Positions 37,801 to 45,609 of a stretch of DNA of 64,000 bases are shown here, one piece after another (the stretch's first letter is position 1; every line of letters begins with the position of its first letter). This stretch comes from Synechococcus sp. BIOS-E4-1 (GTDB taxonomy: Bacteria; Cyanobacteriota; Cyanobacteriia; PCC-6307; Cyanobiaceae), in assembly GCF_014279995.1 (NCBI RefSeq), contig NZ_CP047935.1, positions 248,001-312,000 on the forward strand, in the 5' to 3' direction. Position numbers and translations under genes: made by a program. A model generated the notes under the pieces. It saw only the letters and a list, made by a program, of their open reading frames with translations. It was not told the origin of the DNA and made no database searches.

Positions 37801-40800
37801 GCCAGGTGCTGTTGTGGATGTCGGCTTTCTCCACCCCTGCTGCTGAGGCGGTCCAGGCGGCAGTGCGTTCCTTGTCCCAGGACTGTTCCGCATGGCGTTG
37901 CAGCACGATCACAGCGTCCCTTCCTGCCCTGGCTGCAGGGCTGTCATCCGCTGAGTGGCACCAGCTTTTGGCTGCCACCGCCGGTGATGCTGAGGTCCGC
38001 TGGTGTGGTCCTGATCGCATTGAAACCCGCAGTTTTCAGCCGATTGATCAAGAGCGTTTTCGCATGCTCTCCGATGGAACTGGTCGACTTGAGGGGCTGC
38101 TGAAGGCGCCCTTGCCGCTGGCGCGTCTTCTGCCAGGAGAGCTGGAGTTGGCGGTGGAGGCCACGGGGCTGAACTTTCGCGATGTTCTCAACGCTTTGGG
38201 GCTTCTGCAAAGTCACAATCAATCCCTCGGGCTGAGAGCCAATGCTCAATTGCCGTTCGGTGGTGAAGCCGTCGGGAGGGTGGTCGCTGTCGGCCCTGGG
38301 GTGGATTCCTCGTTGGTGGGCCAGCGAATGCTTGCCGCGCTCACCCTTGGAAGCCTGGCAAGCCATGTGACGTGCAGAGCAGTGCTCTGCGTGCCCTGGC
38401 CGGAAGAGTTGGATCCCGTGCTGGGGGCGAGCCTTTCAACGGCCTATCTCACGGCAGAGCATGGGCTTGAGCAGCTGGCCCGGCTTCAAGCTGGAGAAAC
38501 GGTTTTGATTCATGCGGCTGCCGGTGGTGTGGGGCAGGCAGCTGTGCAGGTGGCCTTGCGCTGCGGTGCTCGCATCCTGGCCACCGCCAGTGAGGCCAAA
38601 CAGGCTGGATTGTTGGAGCAAGGCGTGGAGGCGGTCTTCGATTCCCGCTCCACTGATTTCGGTGACAAGGTGCTCAAGCACACCGAAGGCCGCGGCGTTG
38701 ATGTGGTTCTGAACAGCCTGAAAGGTGAGTGGGTGGATGCCAGCTTCCAGACGCTTGCTTCCGGCGGGCGCTTTGTAGAGCTTGGCAAGCTGGAGATCTG
38801 GAGCGATCAGCAGGTGCGCGAGCGACGGCCTGATGTGGGCTATTTCCGCTTTGACCTGCTGGAAGTGGCTGCTCGCGATCCACAACCCTTGAGGCAGCGA
38901 TTGCTGCGATTGGTGGCGGCGGCCCAGGAGCAAACCCTGCCCGCTTTGCCGGTCTCAGCCTTTGCTTTGAAACAGTGCAAGGACGCTTTTCGACGGATGT
39001 CGCAGGGCAAGCATGTGGGCAAGTTGGTGATCACTCTGCCCAGGCAAGCCCCTCCTTGTGCCATTTGCACCAACGGCACCTATTTGGTTGTGGGTGCTTT
39101 TGGAGGGATCGGGCAACGTTTGCAGTCCTGGTTGGTGGATCGGGGGGCGCGCTCGTTGTTGTTGGTGGGCCGACGTCTGCCCGCACCAGGCTCGGTCTCT
39201 GCCGAGTGGTTGAACCGCCTTCGTTCTCAGGGTGTGCAGGTTGAGGCGCTCGGCTGGGACGACCTCCCTCAAGCACTCGCGCGGTTACCTCAGGACATGC
39301 CGCTGCGTGGCGTCTTCCATGCTGCTGGAGTGCTGAAAGATCAGCGCGTCGGTGAGATTGAATGTTCCAGTCTCAATGCCGTGTTTGAGGCAAAACTGTG
39401 TCCCCAGCAGCAGCTGGACAAGCTTCAAAAGTTGCAGCCAGCAGCTTTTGAACACCTCGACTTCCAGGTGATGTTCTCGTCCATTGCCGCGGCACTGGGT
39501 TCGCCTGGCCAGTTGGTCTATGGGGCTGCCAATGGGGCTGTTGAATCCAGCTGCCGCAATGCGGACTCCGTAGGGCCGGTTCAGCTGGCGATTCAGTGGG
39601 GGCCTTGGGCTGGTTCGGGCATGGCTGCAGGGTTGGAGCGGCGCTTTGAATCCGTTGGCCTGCATCTCCTGGCTGAAGACGAAGCGTTGTCGGCTCTGGA
39701 GTCATTGCTGCAACGAGGCCGTGGCGGAGTGGTGACGGTGATGGCAGCCGATTGGCCGCGGCTTGTCAGTCAGGCCTTGCCCCGCCAGGCGGCTTGGTTC
39801 CGGTCCCTGATCCATGAACTTCCAGGCCGATCAGAAGCCCAGGTTCGCGCTCAATTGGAGGCCTTGGCAGCGGATCAGCGCAGACCCTGGCTGCTGTCGA
39901 CGCTTCAACAACTTCTGGCCGCGGTGATGGAAGAACCGGAAGCTCAGCTCGATGCTCAGGCCAGCCTGTTTGATTTAGGACTCGATTCGCTGATGGCGGC
40001 AGAGTTTGCTGCCGAAGTGCAGCAAGCATTGGGCTGGCGCCTTGATCTGGCTGCGTTCAGCGATGCTCCCTGCCTGGATGATGTGGCCAGCATGGCTCTC
40101 GAGCGCTTGTTGCCAGACGGCTCGGCAGCGGCACCGGAGGAATTGGATCTTGATCAGGAGGCTCAGCTGGACGAGAGTTGGTCATTGCCGGAGCTCTCGC
40201 CCGTTGCGGCGCCTGGAGAACAAGTTCTGCTGACTGGCGCAAGCGGTTTCCTGGGCGCCTATCTCCTGGCGGGGCAACTCTGCCAATGGCCGGATTTGCG
40301 GGTTCGCTGTTTGGTGCGGGCGGCCTCTGAGCAGCAAGGCATGGAGCGATTGGAGCAGAACCTGCGCCGCTACGGGCTTTGGCAGCAGTCCTGGCAAGAG
40401 CGCTTGGAGGTGGTTCTTGGTGATCTGGCTCAGCCTCGGTTGGGTTTGGATGCCGATCAGTTTGCTGCCCTTGGAAGGGGCATTGGCGGCATCCTCCACA
40501 ACGGTGCCCAGTTAAGTCAGATGGCGAGCTATGCCCAATTGGCAGCCACCAATGTGGGCGGAACGCGTGAGCTTCTGCGTCTAGCCGCTGCGGACACACC
40601 AAAACGCTTCGCCTTGATCTCCAGCGTGGCGGTGTTTGAGGCCGATGCCTGCCGGGATCAGTTGATTCTGGAAGACGATCTTCTTGAGGATTGGCAGGGA
40701 ATCCAGCTCGGCTATTCCCAAACCAAATGGGTCACGGACCGGATGGTGCGCCGCGCTTCAGCATCCGGACTGCCTGTTTCGATCTACCGGCCCCCGTTAA

Positions 40801-41324
40801 TTGCAGGTCCATCCTGCGGAAGTGCCTGGCACCAAGGTGACTTGCTTCAGCGCCTTCTTCAGGGCTGCTTGGCGTTAGGTGCTTCGCCTGATTTGGCCTG
40901 GGAATTGGATGTGGTGCCTGTTGATTACGTCGCTGATTCAGTGTCGGCTTTGGCCTGGAGTGATGAGGCACAAGGCCGTGCTTTCCATCTTCAGCATCCT
41001 GAACCGCTCCTGCTCACCACTTTGTTGAGGCAACTCACCGATGGCTTGGATGGTTGGCGCGTTTTGCCGATGCAGCAATGGATCGCTGAGATTGAGCGCA
41101 GTTCCGGCAATCCTCTCCAGCCTTTGCTGCCCTTCCTTCAGCAGAGCTGGGGTGAAGATGGGCTGACCTATCCCGAGCGCAACTGTGTGGGTCAGCGGGC
41201 TCGTCCCAGTTGTGCCTTCACGGCTCAGGTGCTGGAGACCCATGGCGTGAGCTGCCCCCCCTGGCATCAGTTGATTGGGCCCTGGGCTTCAGTGCTGCTT
41301 CAGCGGGAACAACTGGCTCGCTGA
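34797..41324 (+). CDS. AT-less type I polyketide synthase, KS-DH-ER-KR-ACP-thioester reductase
   Basis: A 2175-residue multidomain protein. Ketosynthase, residues 12-440: DTACSSS with Cys189, EAHGTGT with His324, KTNVGHSE with His364. Residues 440-605 contain only a linker ending GHPFLRSRFWW. The acyltransferase of about 300 residues with GHSxG that normally lies here is absent. Dehydratase, about 620-900: LPDHALCGYPLF with His668, and LIDGFFQL with Asp820. Enoylreductase, about 1089-1414, NADPH loop HAAAGGVGQAAVQ from 1239. Ketoreductase, about 1425-1650, loop VGAFGGIG, Tyr1575, with LKD matching B-type. Acyl carrier, LGLDSL with Ser1731. Thioester reductase, about 1810-2175, loop TGASGFLG from 1813, YSQTKW with Tyr1973 and Lys1977. 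All reductive domains are present, so a fully reduced chain is expected, released as an aldehyde or alcohol. Malonyl loading must come from another protein. Confidence 0.95.
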   Translation: MNQQIRPVSSVHEPIAVLGMGCRLPGGVESPEQFWQLLAEGREAIAEIPSDRWDLQLHHHPDPRTPLHQHVRRAGLVDGIDQFDPALFGISSREAQCMDPQQRLLLEVCWRAMEAGAQPMEQLRGRSVGVFMGISSSDYRALLWASENQYLTPDNEPFILTGNTGSIAANRISYAFDLKGPSFTVDTACSSSLVALHLACESLRRGESELALAGGAQALIHPAIQMSFCKAGLLSPEGRCRSFDAAADGYVRSEGAGAVLLKPLAAALRDGDPIEAVIRGTAVNSDGRSKGLAAPSKKAQIACVQAAYQGSGLSPASAQLVEAHGTGTRQGDPIELRALGAVLGQERPSTDPCLLGSVKTNVGHSETAAGITGFIKAVLCLRQRMVPASLHYKRPNPSVDLPALGLKVATTLQPFPRPEQELVVSVSSFGFGGTNAHAVLSSAPVELSQPTSTSLSAPSWHLLWLSARNEEALDLLRPQTADWLEDHAAFRLQDLCASIHLRRSQCPHALGLIASSVQDLVRQLRGQEPAAWTGVVAARGPGVLPERLRDLQQQTLSEGAVGFEQLQQLVQALAQGAPIDWLAWHQGASWHQLRPPGHPFLRSRFWWTPRDHGLDQGKASLWLDHVGFGSSVTAEQSGLALQKLDLPGASEHWQTVLDPADARDLPDHALCGYPLFAAAGYLALLMDWLNDQQQPLQCADFNLDRPLWLNAGSVQLQAVRDGDAFSFHARSPQAEDGGSWQLHGQLRLTTAADQSIHPLPVLVFDGGADLDISSFYRSLKSLGLDYGNCYRPLVAMQANATGAEALLHRPEAAADRSLIDGFFQLVAAVLAQTHANGQLLLPVGVEQMQMLRWPLPDQLRCRLQLRKDDHSQGDDGSRAHLTADLDVLDLSGDLIGAIRGLQFRRLTRTLLELMLPEDPSRPAAQLLEEHWQPLAAHALSDWSPGAAEPISLIAIGPLPDAVREWSEQQAITPFELDPQADPQSVTSALVQQLQALALTQPRQVLLWMSAFSTPAAEAVQAAVRSLSQDCSAWRCSTITASLPALAAGLSSAEWHQLLAATAGDAEVRWCGPDRIETRSFQPIDQERFRMLSDGTGRLEGLLKAPLPLARLLPGELELAVEATGLNFRDVLNALGLLQSHNQSLGLRANAQLPFGGEAVGRVVAVGPGVDSSLVGQRMLAALTLGSLASHVTCRAVLCVPWPEELDPVLGASLSTAYLTAEHGLEQLARLQAGETVLIHAAAGGVGQAAVQVALRCGARILATASEAKQAGLLEQGVEAVFDSRSTDFGDKVLKHTEGRGVDVVLNSLKGEWVDASFQTLASGGRFVELGKLEIWSDQQVRERRPDVGYFRFDLLEVAARDPQPLRQRLLRLVAAAQEQTLPALPVSAFALKQCKDAFRRMSQGKHVGKLVITLPRQAPPCAICTNGTYLVVGAFGGIGQRLQSWLVDRGARSLLLVGRRLPAPGSVSAEWLNRLRSQGVQVEALGWDDLPQALARLPQDMPLRGVFHAAGVLKDQRVGEIECSSLNAVFEAKLCPQQQLDKLQKLQPAAFEHLDFQVMFSSIAAALGSPGQLVYGAANGAVESSCRNADSVGPVQLAIQWGPWAGSGMAAGLERRFESVGLHLLAEDEALSALESLLQRGRGGVVTVMAADWPRLVSQALPRQAAWFRSLIHELPGRSEAQVRAQLEALAADQRRPWLLSTLQQLLAAVMEEPEAQLDAQASLFDLGLDSLMAAEFAAEVQQALGWRLDLAAFSDAPCLDDVASMALERLLPDGSAAAPEELDLDQEAQLDESWSLPELSPVAAPGEQVLLTGASGFLGAYLLAGQLCQWPDLRVRCLVRAASEQQGMERLEQNLRRYGLWQQSWQERLEVVLGDLAQPRLGLDADQFAALGRGIGGILHNGAQLSQMASYAQLAATNVGGTRELLRLAAADTPKRFALISSVAVFEADACRDQLILEDDLLEDWQGIQLGYSQTKWVTDRMVRRASASGLPVSIYRPPLIAGPSCGSAWHQGDLLQRLLQGCLALGASPDLAWELDVVPVDYVADSVSALAWSDEAQGRAFHLQHPEPLLLTTLLRQLTDGLDGWRVLPMQQWIAEIERSSGNPLQPLLPFLQQSWGEDGLTYPERNCVGQRARPSCAFTAQVLETHGVSCPPWHQLIGPWASVLLQREQLAR

Positions 41325-42502
41325 TGCCATCCTCGTTGTTGCTGTTGGCCCTATGGCTTGCGCAAGCCCTGCTTGTCTTTGCCTTCAGCCAACGTTTGCG
41401 GGGTTTGCGTCGCTCGTCCGATCCAGCATCTCTTCCTGAAGGTGCTTGGCCTCCCTTGGAAGTGGTGTTGTGTTTGCGCGGTGCTGATGCCTGCCTGCCG
41501 CGGTTGCTGGAGGCGTTGGCTGCTCAGACCTATCCAGCTCCCTGGCGCTTGCAGGTGGTGGTAGATAGCGATCAGGATCCTGCCTGGGCCATGATTAGTC
41601 CATGGCGAGCTCATGAAGATGCAGCCTGGGCTGAGTTGCGCTGCTGCACCCTTCTTCAGCGCCCAGGCCAGGGGTCGTTGAAATGCGCAGCACTAAGCCA
41701 GGCCTTTTCTCAGATTCACCCCAGCAGCGCTTTGGTTGTGCTTCTGGATGCCGATATTCGTTTCCCAGCCAACGGCCTGGAACGTTGTGCGCTCTCTTGC
41801 CTCCAACCAGGAGTGGGTGCCATCTCTGGGAATCGTTGGTTTAGTCCCCCTGCACCCAGCTTGGGCGCTCTTCATTGGAGCAGCTGGACGCGAGCCGTTT
41901 GGAATGCAGGTGCTGTGGTGCTGATGACGCTCCTGCAGATTCCCTGGGGCGGCACCCTTTGCGTTCGTCGTGAGCTGGTGGAGGCCGGTGATTGGAGCGA
42001 GCTTTTAAAGCGTGGGTTGTGTGAAGACACGGGTTTGCTTGGTCCATTGCGGCAGTTGGGGTTGGGCTACCGCTTTGAACCAAGCCTGCTGATGCTGGAT
42101 CCCGATCCAGCCCAGCCCATGCTGCCGTTGGGCCGTTGGATCACCCGTCAATTGCTCACAGCTCGCCTGCATCACCCCGCTTGGCCACTGGTGGCCTTCC
42201 ATGGCCTGAGCAGCGTGCTGTTGTTGGCGTTTGCTTTGTTTCAAGGAGCCTGGTTAGCAGTGCTGATCTATGAGCTGGGATGTGTGTGCCTGCTCTGCTG
42301 GATCCAAGTTCTGCTGCGCCCTCAGGACCCTGTTCGGATTTGGGGTTGGATCGTGGGACTGCTCTCCGGACAATTGGTGGATGGACTGGCCACCTTGGCG
42401 GCCGTGTTCACGCGCCATGTTTCATGGCGTGGTGTCGACTATGCCTTGCATCTCAGGCCATCTCGCGTGGTGCTTCGCAGAGACCGGGGTGTTGAGGTTT
42501 AG
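41324..42502 (+). CDS. Ceramide-glucosyltransferase-like GT2/GT21 membrane enzyme
   Basis: A 392-residue enzyme with an N-terminal helix (SLLLLALWLAQALLVFAF) and about three C-terminal helices around a cytosolic GT-A domain. The catalytic motifs are VVLLDADIRF (metal-binding DxD), LCEDTGLLGPLRQLG, and an RQLLTARL segment in the place of the QxxRW motif, as in glucosylceramide synthase and HpnI. The start ATG overlaps the polyketide synthase stop by one base, so both are translated together. This placement argues strongly that the acceptor is the released polyketide alcohol or a lipid derived from it. The stop overlaps that of the convergent SRPBCC gene by four bases. Confidence 0.85.
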   Translation: MPSSLLLLALWLAQALLVFAFSQRLRGLRRSSDPASLPEGAWPPLEVVLCLRGADACLPRLLEALAAQTYPAPWRLQVVVDSDQDPAWAMISPWRAHEDAAWAELRCCTLLQRPGQGSLKCAALSQAFSQIHPSSALVVLLDADIRFPANGLERCALSCLQPGVGAISGNRWFSPPAPSLGALHWSSWTRAVWNAGAVVLMTLLQIPWGGTLCVRRELVEAGDWSELLKRGLCEDTGLLGPLRQLGLGYRFEPSLLMLDPDPAQPMLPLGRWITRQLLTARLHHPAWPLVAFHGLSSVLLLAFALFQGAWLAVLIYELGCVCLLCWIQVLLRPQDPVRIWGWIVGLLSGQLVDGLATLAAVFTRHVSWRGVDYALHLRPSRVVLRRDRGVEV

Positions 42503-43056
42503 TTGTTGGCCTGCATCAGCCCACTGAGGCGTTGCATCGATTCACGCAAGCTGTTGCGAGTGAGTTCAGCGAAGACCGGTTGCAGCATGCCTGGCAGCTC
42601 AGGAACCAGGGTGATGCTGTGACGCAGACGCGTTCCCGTTGGTGTTGGCGTGATCGTCCAGCTGCCATTGAGCTTGCGAATGCGATCGCCATTGAGCATG
42701 TGAAAGTTGATCGCCGTTTTTGGGCTTTCTTTCACGGCCAGGGTTGCGCTGATCGTCAAGCCAAAGGTGTACGGCGCTTGATAGGTCTGGCGCATGCGAA
42801 TCAGATTGCCTTGACGACTCAGAATCTGGACCTTGCTGATGTCAGGCATCGCCTCTCCCGTGGCGACATAGTTCGTGAGCACTGTCCAGGCACGCGCTGG
42901 TGACACCGGCAGTGTCATGACAGCCGTACGGGTGTTGCCTGACTGTTGGATCTGGATCGACGTTGCTTGCGCAGCATCCGCTGGCGTTGTTGGTAGATGT
43001 GTCAGCACGATCCCCAGCCCGAGCAATGTTGATCGCAGGTGAGGCTGGATGGTCAT
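42499..43056 (-). CDS. Secreted SRPBCC (polyketide cyclase/START-like) protein
   Basis: A 185-residue protein starting MTIQPHLRSTLLGLG, with a Sec signal peptide ending near TPADAAQA. The frame extends 19 codons upstream, but the later start gives a proper signal. The mature part has the SRPBCC layout: VMTLPVSPARAWTVLTNY (first strand and helix of the lipid-binding cavity), IRMRQTYQAPYTFGLTISAT, LNGSWTITPTPTGTRLRHSI and a long C-terminal helix after PGMLQPVFAELTRNSL. Such folds bind hydrophobic ligands. Exported members may carry a lipid across the periplasm. The gene is antisense within the polyketide locus, divergent from the hydrolase-like gene with a two-base overlap of starts. Confidence 0.8.
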   Translation of the reverse strand: MTIQPHLRSTLLGLGIVLTHLPTTPADAAQATSIQIQQSGNTRTAVMTLPVSPARAWTVLTNYVATGEAMPDISKVQILSRQGNLIRMRQTYQAPYTFGLTISATLAVKESPKTAINFHMLNGDRIRKLNGSWTITPTPTGTRLRHSITLVPELPGMLQPVFAELTRNSLRESMQRLSGLMQANN

Positions 43057-44167
43057 GGCAGTGAATCGAGCAGACGAGTTGAAGAAGACTGGATCATCGT
43101 GCAGGCGACGCACGTACTTCCTCAGCGGGTTTGACCCCCGTGGTGTGGCGCATTATCAGCGTTTATTTGCGCGGCTGATGAAACAGCGTGGTTGGCGTTT
43201 GGGGTCTCGCCAGGAGGGTGAAAGGATCACCCGCTGGCCCTTGTTGGATCCTGAGGTTGATCAACACTATGAGCTTGCTTTTTTGCATTGGGATGACATT
43301 GCCCGTGCCAACTGGCCAAAGCACCCCCGGCCGTTGCTGACCCAGTTGCTGGGATTTGCGCGGGCCTATCTGCTGCAGGGGGGAGTCGTGCGTACGGCGC
43401 GGTTGTGCCCTGGTGTGGCTCTTTGCGGGCTTTACCCCGTCATGGTTTTGATTTTGGTCACGCTTGCAGCGATTGCCGCTGGAGTCTTGGCTGCCTTGCT
43501 CTGGCTTCCATTGGCACCGTTGGTGGTGGCTGTGGTGCTATGGCAAGGATGGAGACTGGCGGATCGCTTGGGTGTGGTGTGGCTCTGTCGCTCCATCTTG
43601 TTCACCCATCGCCTGGGCAGCCTGAGAGACACGATGTTGCGCCAGCGGGTGCAGGAGTTGGTGGAGGCATTGCTGGCTTTGGAACAGATCAATCCCGCTG
43701 ATGAAATTCTGTTAGTGGGTCATAGTTCCGGATCGTTTGTGTTGGCGATGGTGGCAGCTGAACTGCGACGCCATCCCAATTCCATGGCAGTCACATCCAG
43801 GTTGCGTTTGCTGAGTCTGGGCCAGAACCTGGCCAATCTGGGCTTGTATCCGGGTGCGGAGGCTTTTCGCGATGATCTTCAGACGCTGGCGATTAAACCC
43901 TGTTTGCCCTGGCTGGATGTCACCTCCTTCGATGATCTGTTGTGTTTTGCGGGAGTGAATCCCTACCAAGCCTGTGGTTTGCCTGTGCCAACGAGTGAGG
44001 GCAGTGACTACCCGCGGATGCAGCTGCTGAATCTGCGTCAAGTCAACGGTTTACAGCGCAAGCGGCAATGGCTGGCCCAGTTGTTTGATCTCCATTTCGA
44101 CTATTTGACCAATCCAGCCGCGGGCCTGGATCTCTGCGGACTGATGACTGGTGAGGTCACGATCTGA
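43055..44167 (+). CDS. Membrane alpha/beta-hydrolase-like protein, 370 residues
   Basis: The start MAVNRADELKKTGSS (43055) is uncertain because the frame is open slightly upstream. After a soluble N-terminus (RTYFLSGFDPRGVAHYQRLF) come one or two helices at about 128-170, then a region containing ILLVGHSSGSFVLAMVAAEL. GHSSG has the GxSxG nucleophile elbow of alpha/beta hydrolases (Ser224). Later LPWLDVTSFDDLLCFAGVNP could carry the acid residue. It lies between the SRPBCC gene and the P450 and shares a single base with the latter. Lipase, thioesterase or acyltransferase activity toward the polyketide product is possible. Confidence 0.75.
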   Translation: MAVNRADELKKTGSSCRRRTYFLSGFDPRGVAHYQRLFARLMKQRGWRLGSRQEGERITRWPLLDPEVDQHYELAFLHWDDIARANWPKHPRPLLTQLLGFARAYLLQGGVVRTARLCPGVALCGLYPVMVLILVTLAAIAAGVLAALLWLPLAPLVVAVVLWQGWRLADRLGVVWLCRSILFTHRLGSLRDTMLRQRVQELVEALLALEQINPADEILLVGHSSGSFVLAMVAAELRRHPNSMAVTSRLRLLSLGQNLANLGLYPGAEAFRDDLQTLAIKPCLPWLDVTSFDDLLCFAGVNPYQACGLPVPTSEGSDYPRMQLLNLRQVNGLQRKRQWLAQLFDLHFDYLTNPAAGLDLCGLMTGEVTI

Positions 44168-45609
44168 TGGCCATTACACCCCCTTGGCCAAAACCCTTGC
44201 CCTACACCGCCAATGTGTTGCGGCGCCTGAAGCGGGGATGGAGCAGTTGGTTTGGTTTGCTCAATGAATGGGATTTCCGCATCGCTCTCGGTGAGCTCAA
44301 TCTTCTGGGCCTGAGAGTGTTTTTGGTGAATGATCGAACACTGCTCAGGCGCGTGCTTGTGCAGGAGGTGGAGGCCTTCCCGAAGCACCCCTACACGCTG
44401 TGGATTCTTGAACCTCTGATTGGCCGAGCGATTTTTTCTGTCAATGGAGACGAATGGGCACGCCAGAGGCGCTTGGTTGATCAGGCGTTTCAGGTGGCCC
44501 AGTTGGAGCAGGTGTTTCCTGCGATGGAGGCTGCAAAAGACGCCATGTTGCAGCGGCTTGTGCAGCAGCTCTCCGAGCAAGGCGATTGCGGCCAGCAAGG
44601 AGCTGGAATCGATATCGAAGCAGCGATGACCTGGGTCACCGCTGATGTGATCGTGCGCACAATCCTCAGCAGACCGGTGCAGGAGGGAGAAGCGCGTGTG
44701 GTGTTTGAGGCCTTTGGGCGCTATCAACGCAAGGCCGCCCGGGCACTGATCTTGCGTTTTGCGCGCTTGCCACGGCGTTGGGTGCAGCGCTCGCTGACAC
44801 GCGATGCGCTGGTGATTCGCCATTGGATCCAAGGCGTGATCGAGGAGCGACTCGCGCAGCCTGAGACTGTTGTGAAGGATCTGCTGGGTGCCCTGCTTGC
44901 CGCCGTGGATCCTCAAACCGGTACTTCCTTCACGGCCGAGGAATTGGTGGATCAGATTTGCTTCCTGTTTCTGGCCGGTCATGAAACCTCAGCCAGTGCC
45001 TTGAGCAGTGCCTGTTGGCTGTTGGCTCTGGATCAAGAGGCTCAAGGCCAGTTGCATGCAGAGGTGGCATCTCTCCCTGAGACTGTGACGCACCAAAGCT
45101 TGAGGCAGTTGCGCTATGGAGCTGCGGTGTTTCAGGAAACCTTGCGCCTCTATCCGCCGGTGAGTTTCTTTATTCGTGAACGCGTCAATGAAGACACCGA
45201 CTTCTCGGTTCCATCGATGGAATGCCCGCAGCAAGCTCCCGCGATCAGTCGTTGTCCGGTTGGATCGTTGTTGACGTTTTCGCCTTGGGTGATTCATCGC
45301 CATGACGACTACTGGCCGGAACCTCACCAATTCCGTCCCGAACGTTTTCTGGATGGCAGCGCGACGAATCAGGAGATTCTTTGCCGCAAAGAAGCTTGGC
45401 TCCCCTATGGCCTAGGTCCGCGCAAATGCCCCGGAGCCGCGTTTGCCCAACAGGAAGCCTTGTTGGTGCTGGCTGAACTCATCAAGCACTTTCAGCTCTT
45501 CCCTGGAAGTGAGAACTCAGGCCCTCAATGGACTGGAAGGCTTACGTTGCGCAGTGCATCGGGTGTTGTGTTGAGGCTTGTTCCGAGATCACCGGTTAAA
45601 AACCGATGA
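44167..45609 (+). CDS. Cytochrome P450
   Basis: A 480-residue heme monooxygenase. The I-helix motif is AGHETSAS (Ala270-Ser277 region with Glu273, Thr274). The K-helix ExxR is QETLRLYPPV (Glu324, Arg327). The heme loop is PYGLGPRKCPGAAF with ligand Cys421. No N-terminal anchor is apparent and the start MAITPPWPKPLPYTANVL resembles CYP120- and CYP110-type cyanobacterial enzymes, which act on retinoids or fatty acids. In this locus it probably hydroxylates the polyketide chain or a lipid. It needs electrons from ferredoxin or a similar donor not encoded here. The 3' end overlaps the convergent outer-membrane gene by 14 bases. Confidence 0.92.
   Translation: MAITPPWPKPLPYTANVLRRLKRGWSSWFGLLNEWDFRIALGELNLLGLRVFLVNDRTLLRRVLVQEVEAFPKHPYTLWILEPLIGRAIFSVNGDEWARQRRLVDQAFQVAQLEQVFPAMEAAKDAMLQRLVQQLSEQGDCGQQGAGIDIEAAMTWVTADVIVRTILSRPVQEGEARVVFEAFGRYQRKAARALILRFARLPRRWVQRSLTRDALVIRHWIQGVIEERLAQPETVVKDLLGALLAAVDPQTGTSFTAEELVDQICFLFLAGHETSASALSSACWLLALDQEAQGQLHAEVASLPETVTHQSLRQLRYGAAVFQETLRLYPPVSFFIRERVNEDTDFSVPSMECPQQAPAISRCPVGSLLTFSPWVIHRHDDYWPEPHQFRPERFLDGSATNQEILCRKEAWLPYGLGPRKCPGAAFAQQEALLVLAELIKHFQLFPGSENSGPQWTGRLTLRSASGVVLRLVPRSPVKNR

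Noticed and set aside
44101-44982. Minus-strand frame opposite the P450 start
   Set aside because: Gln/His-rich antisense shadow; P450 motifs on the plus strand.
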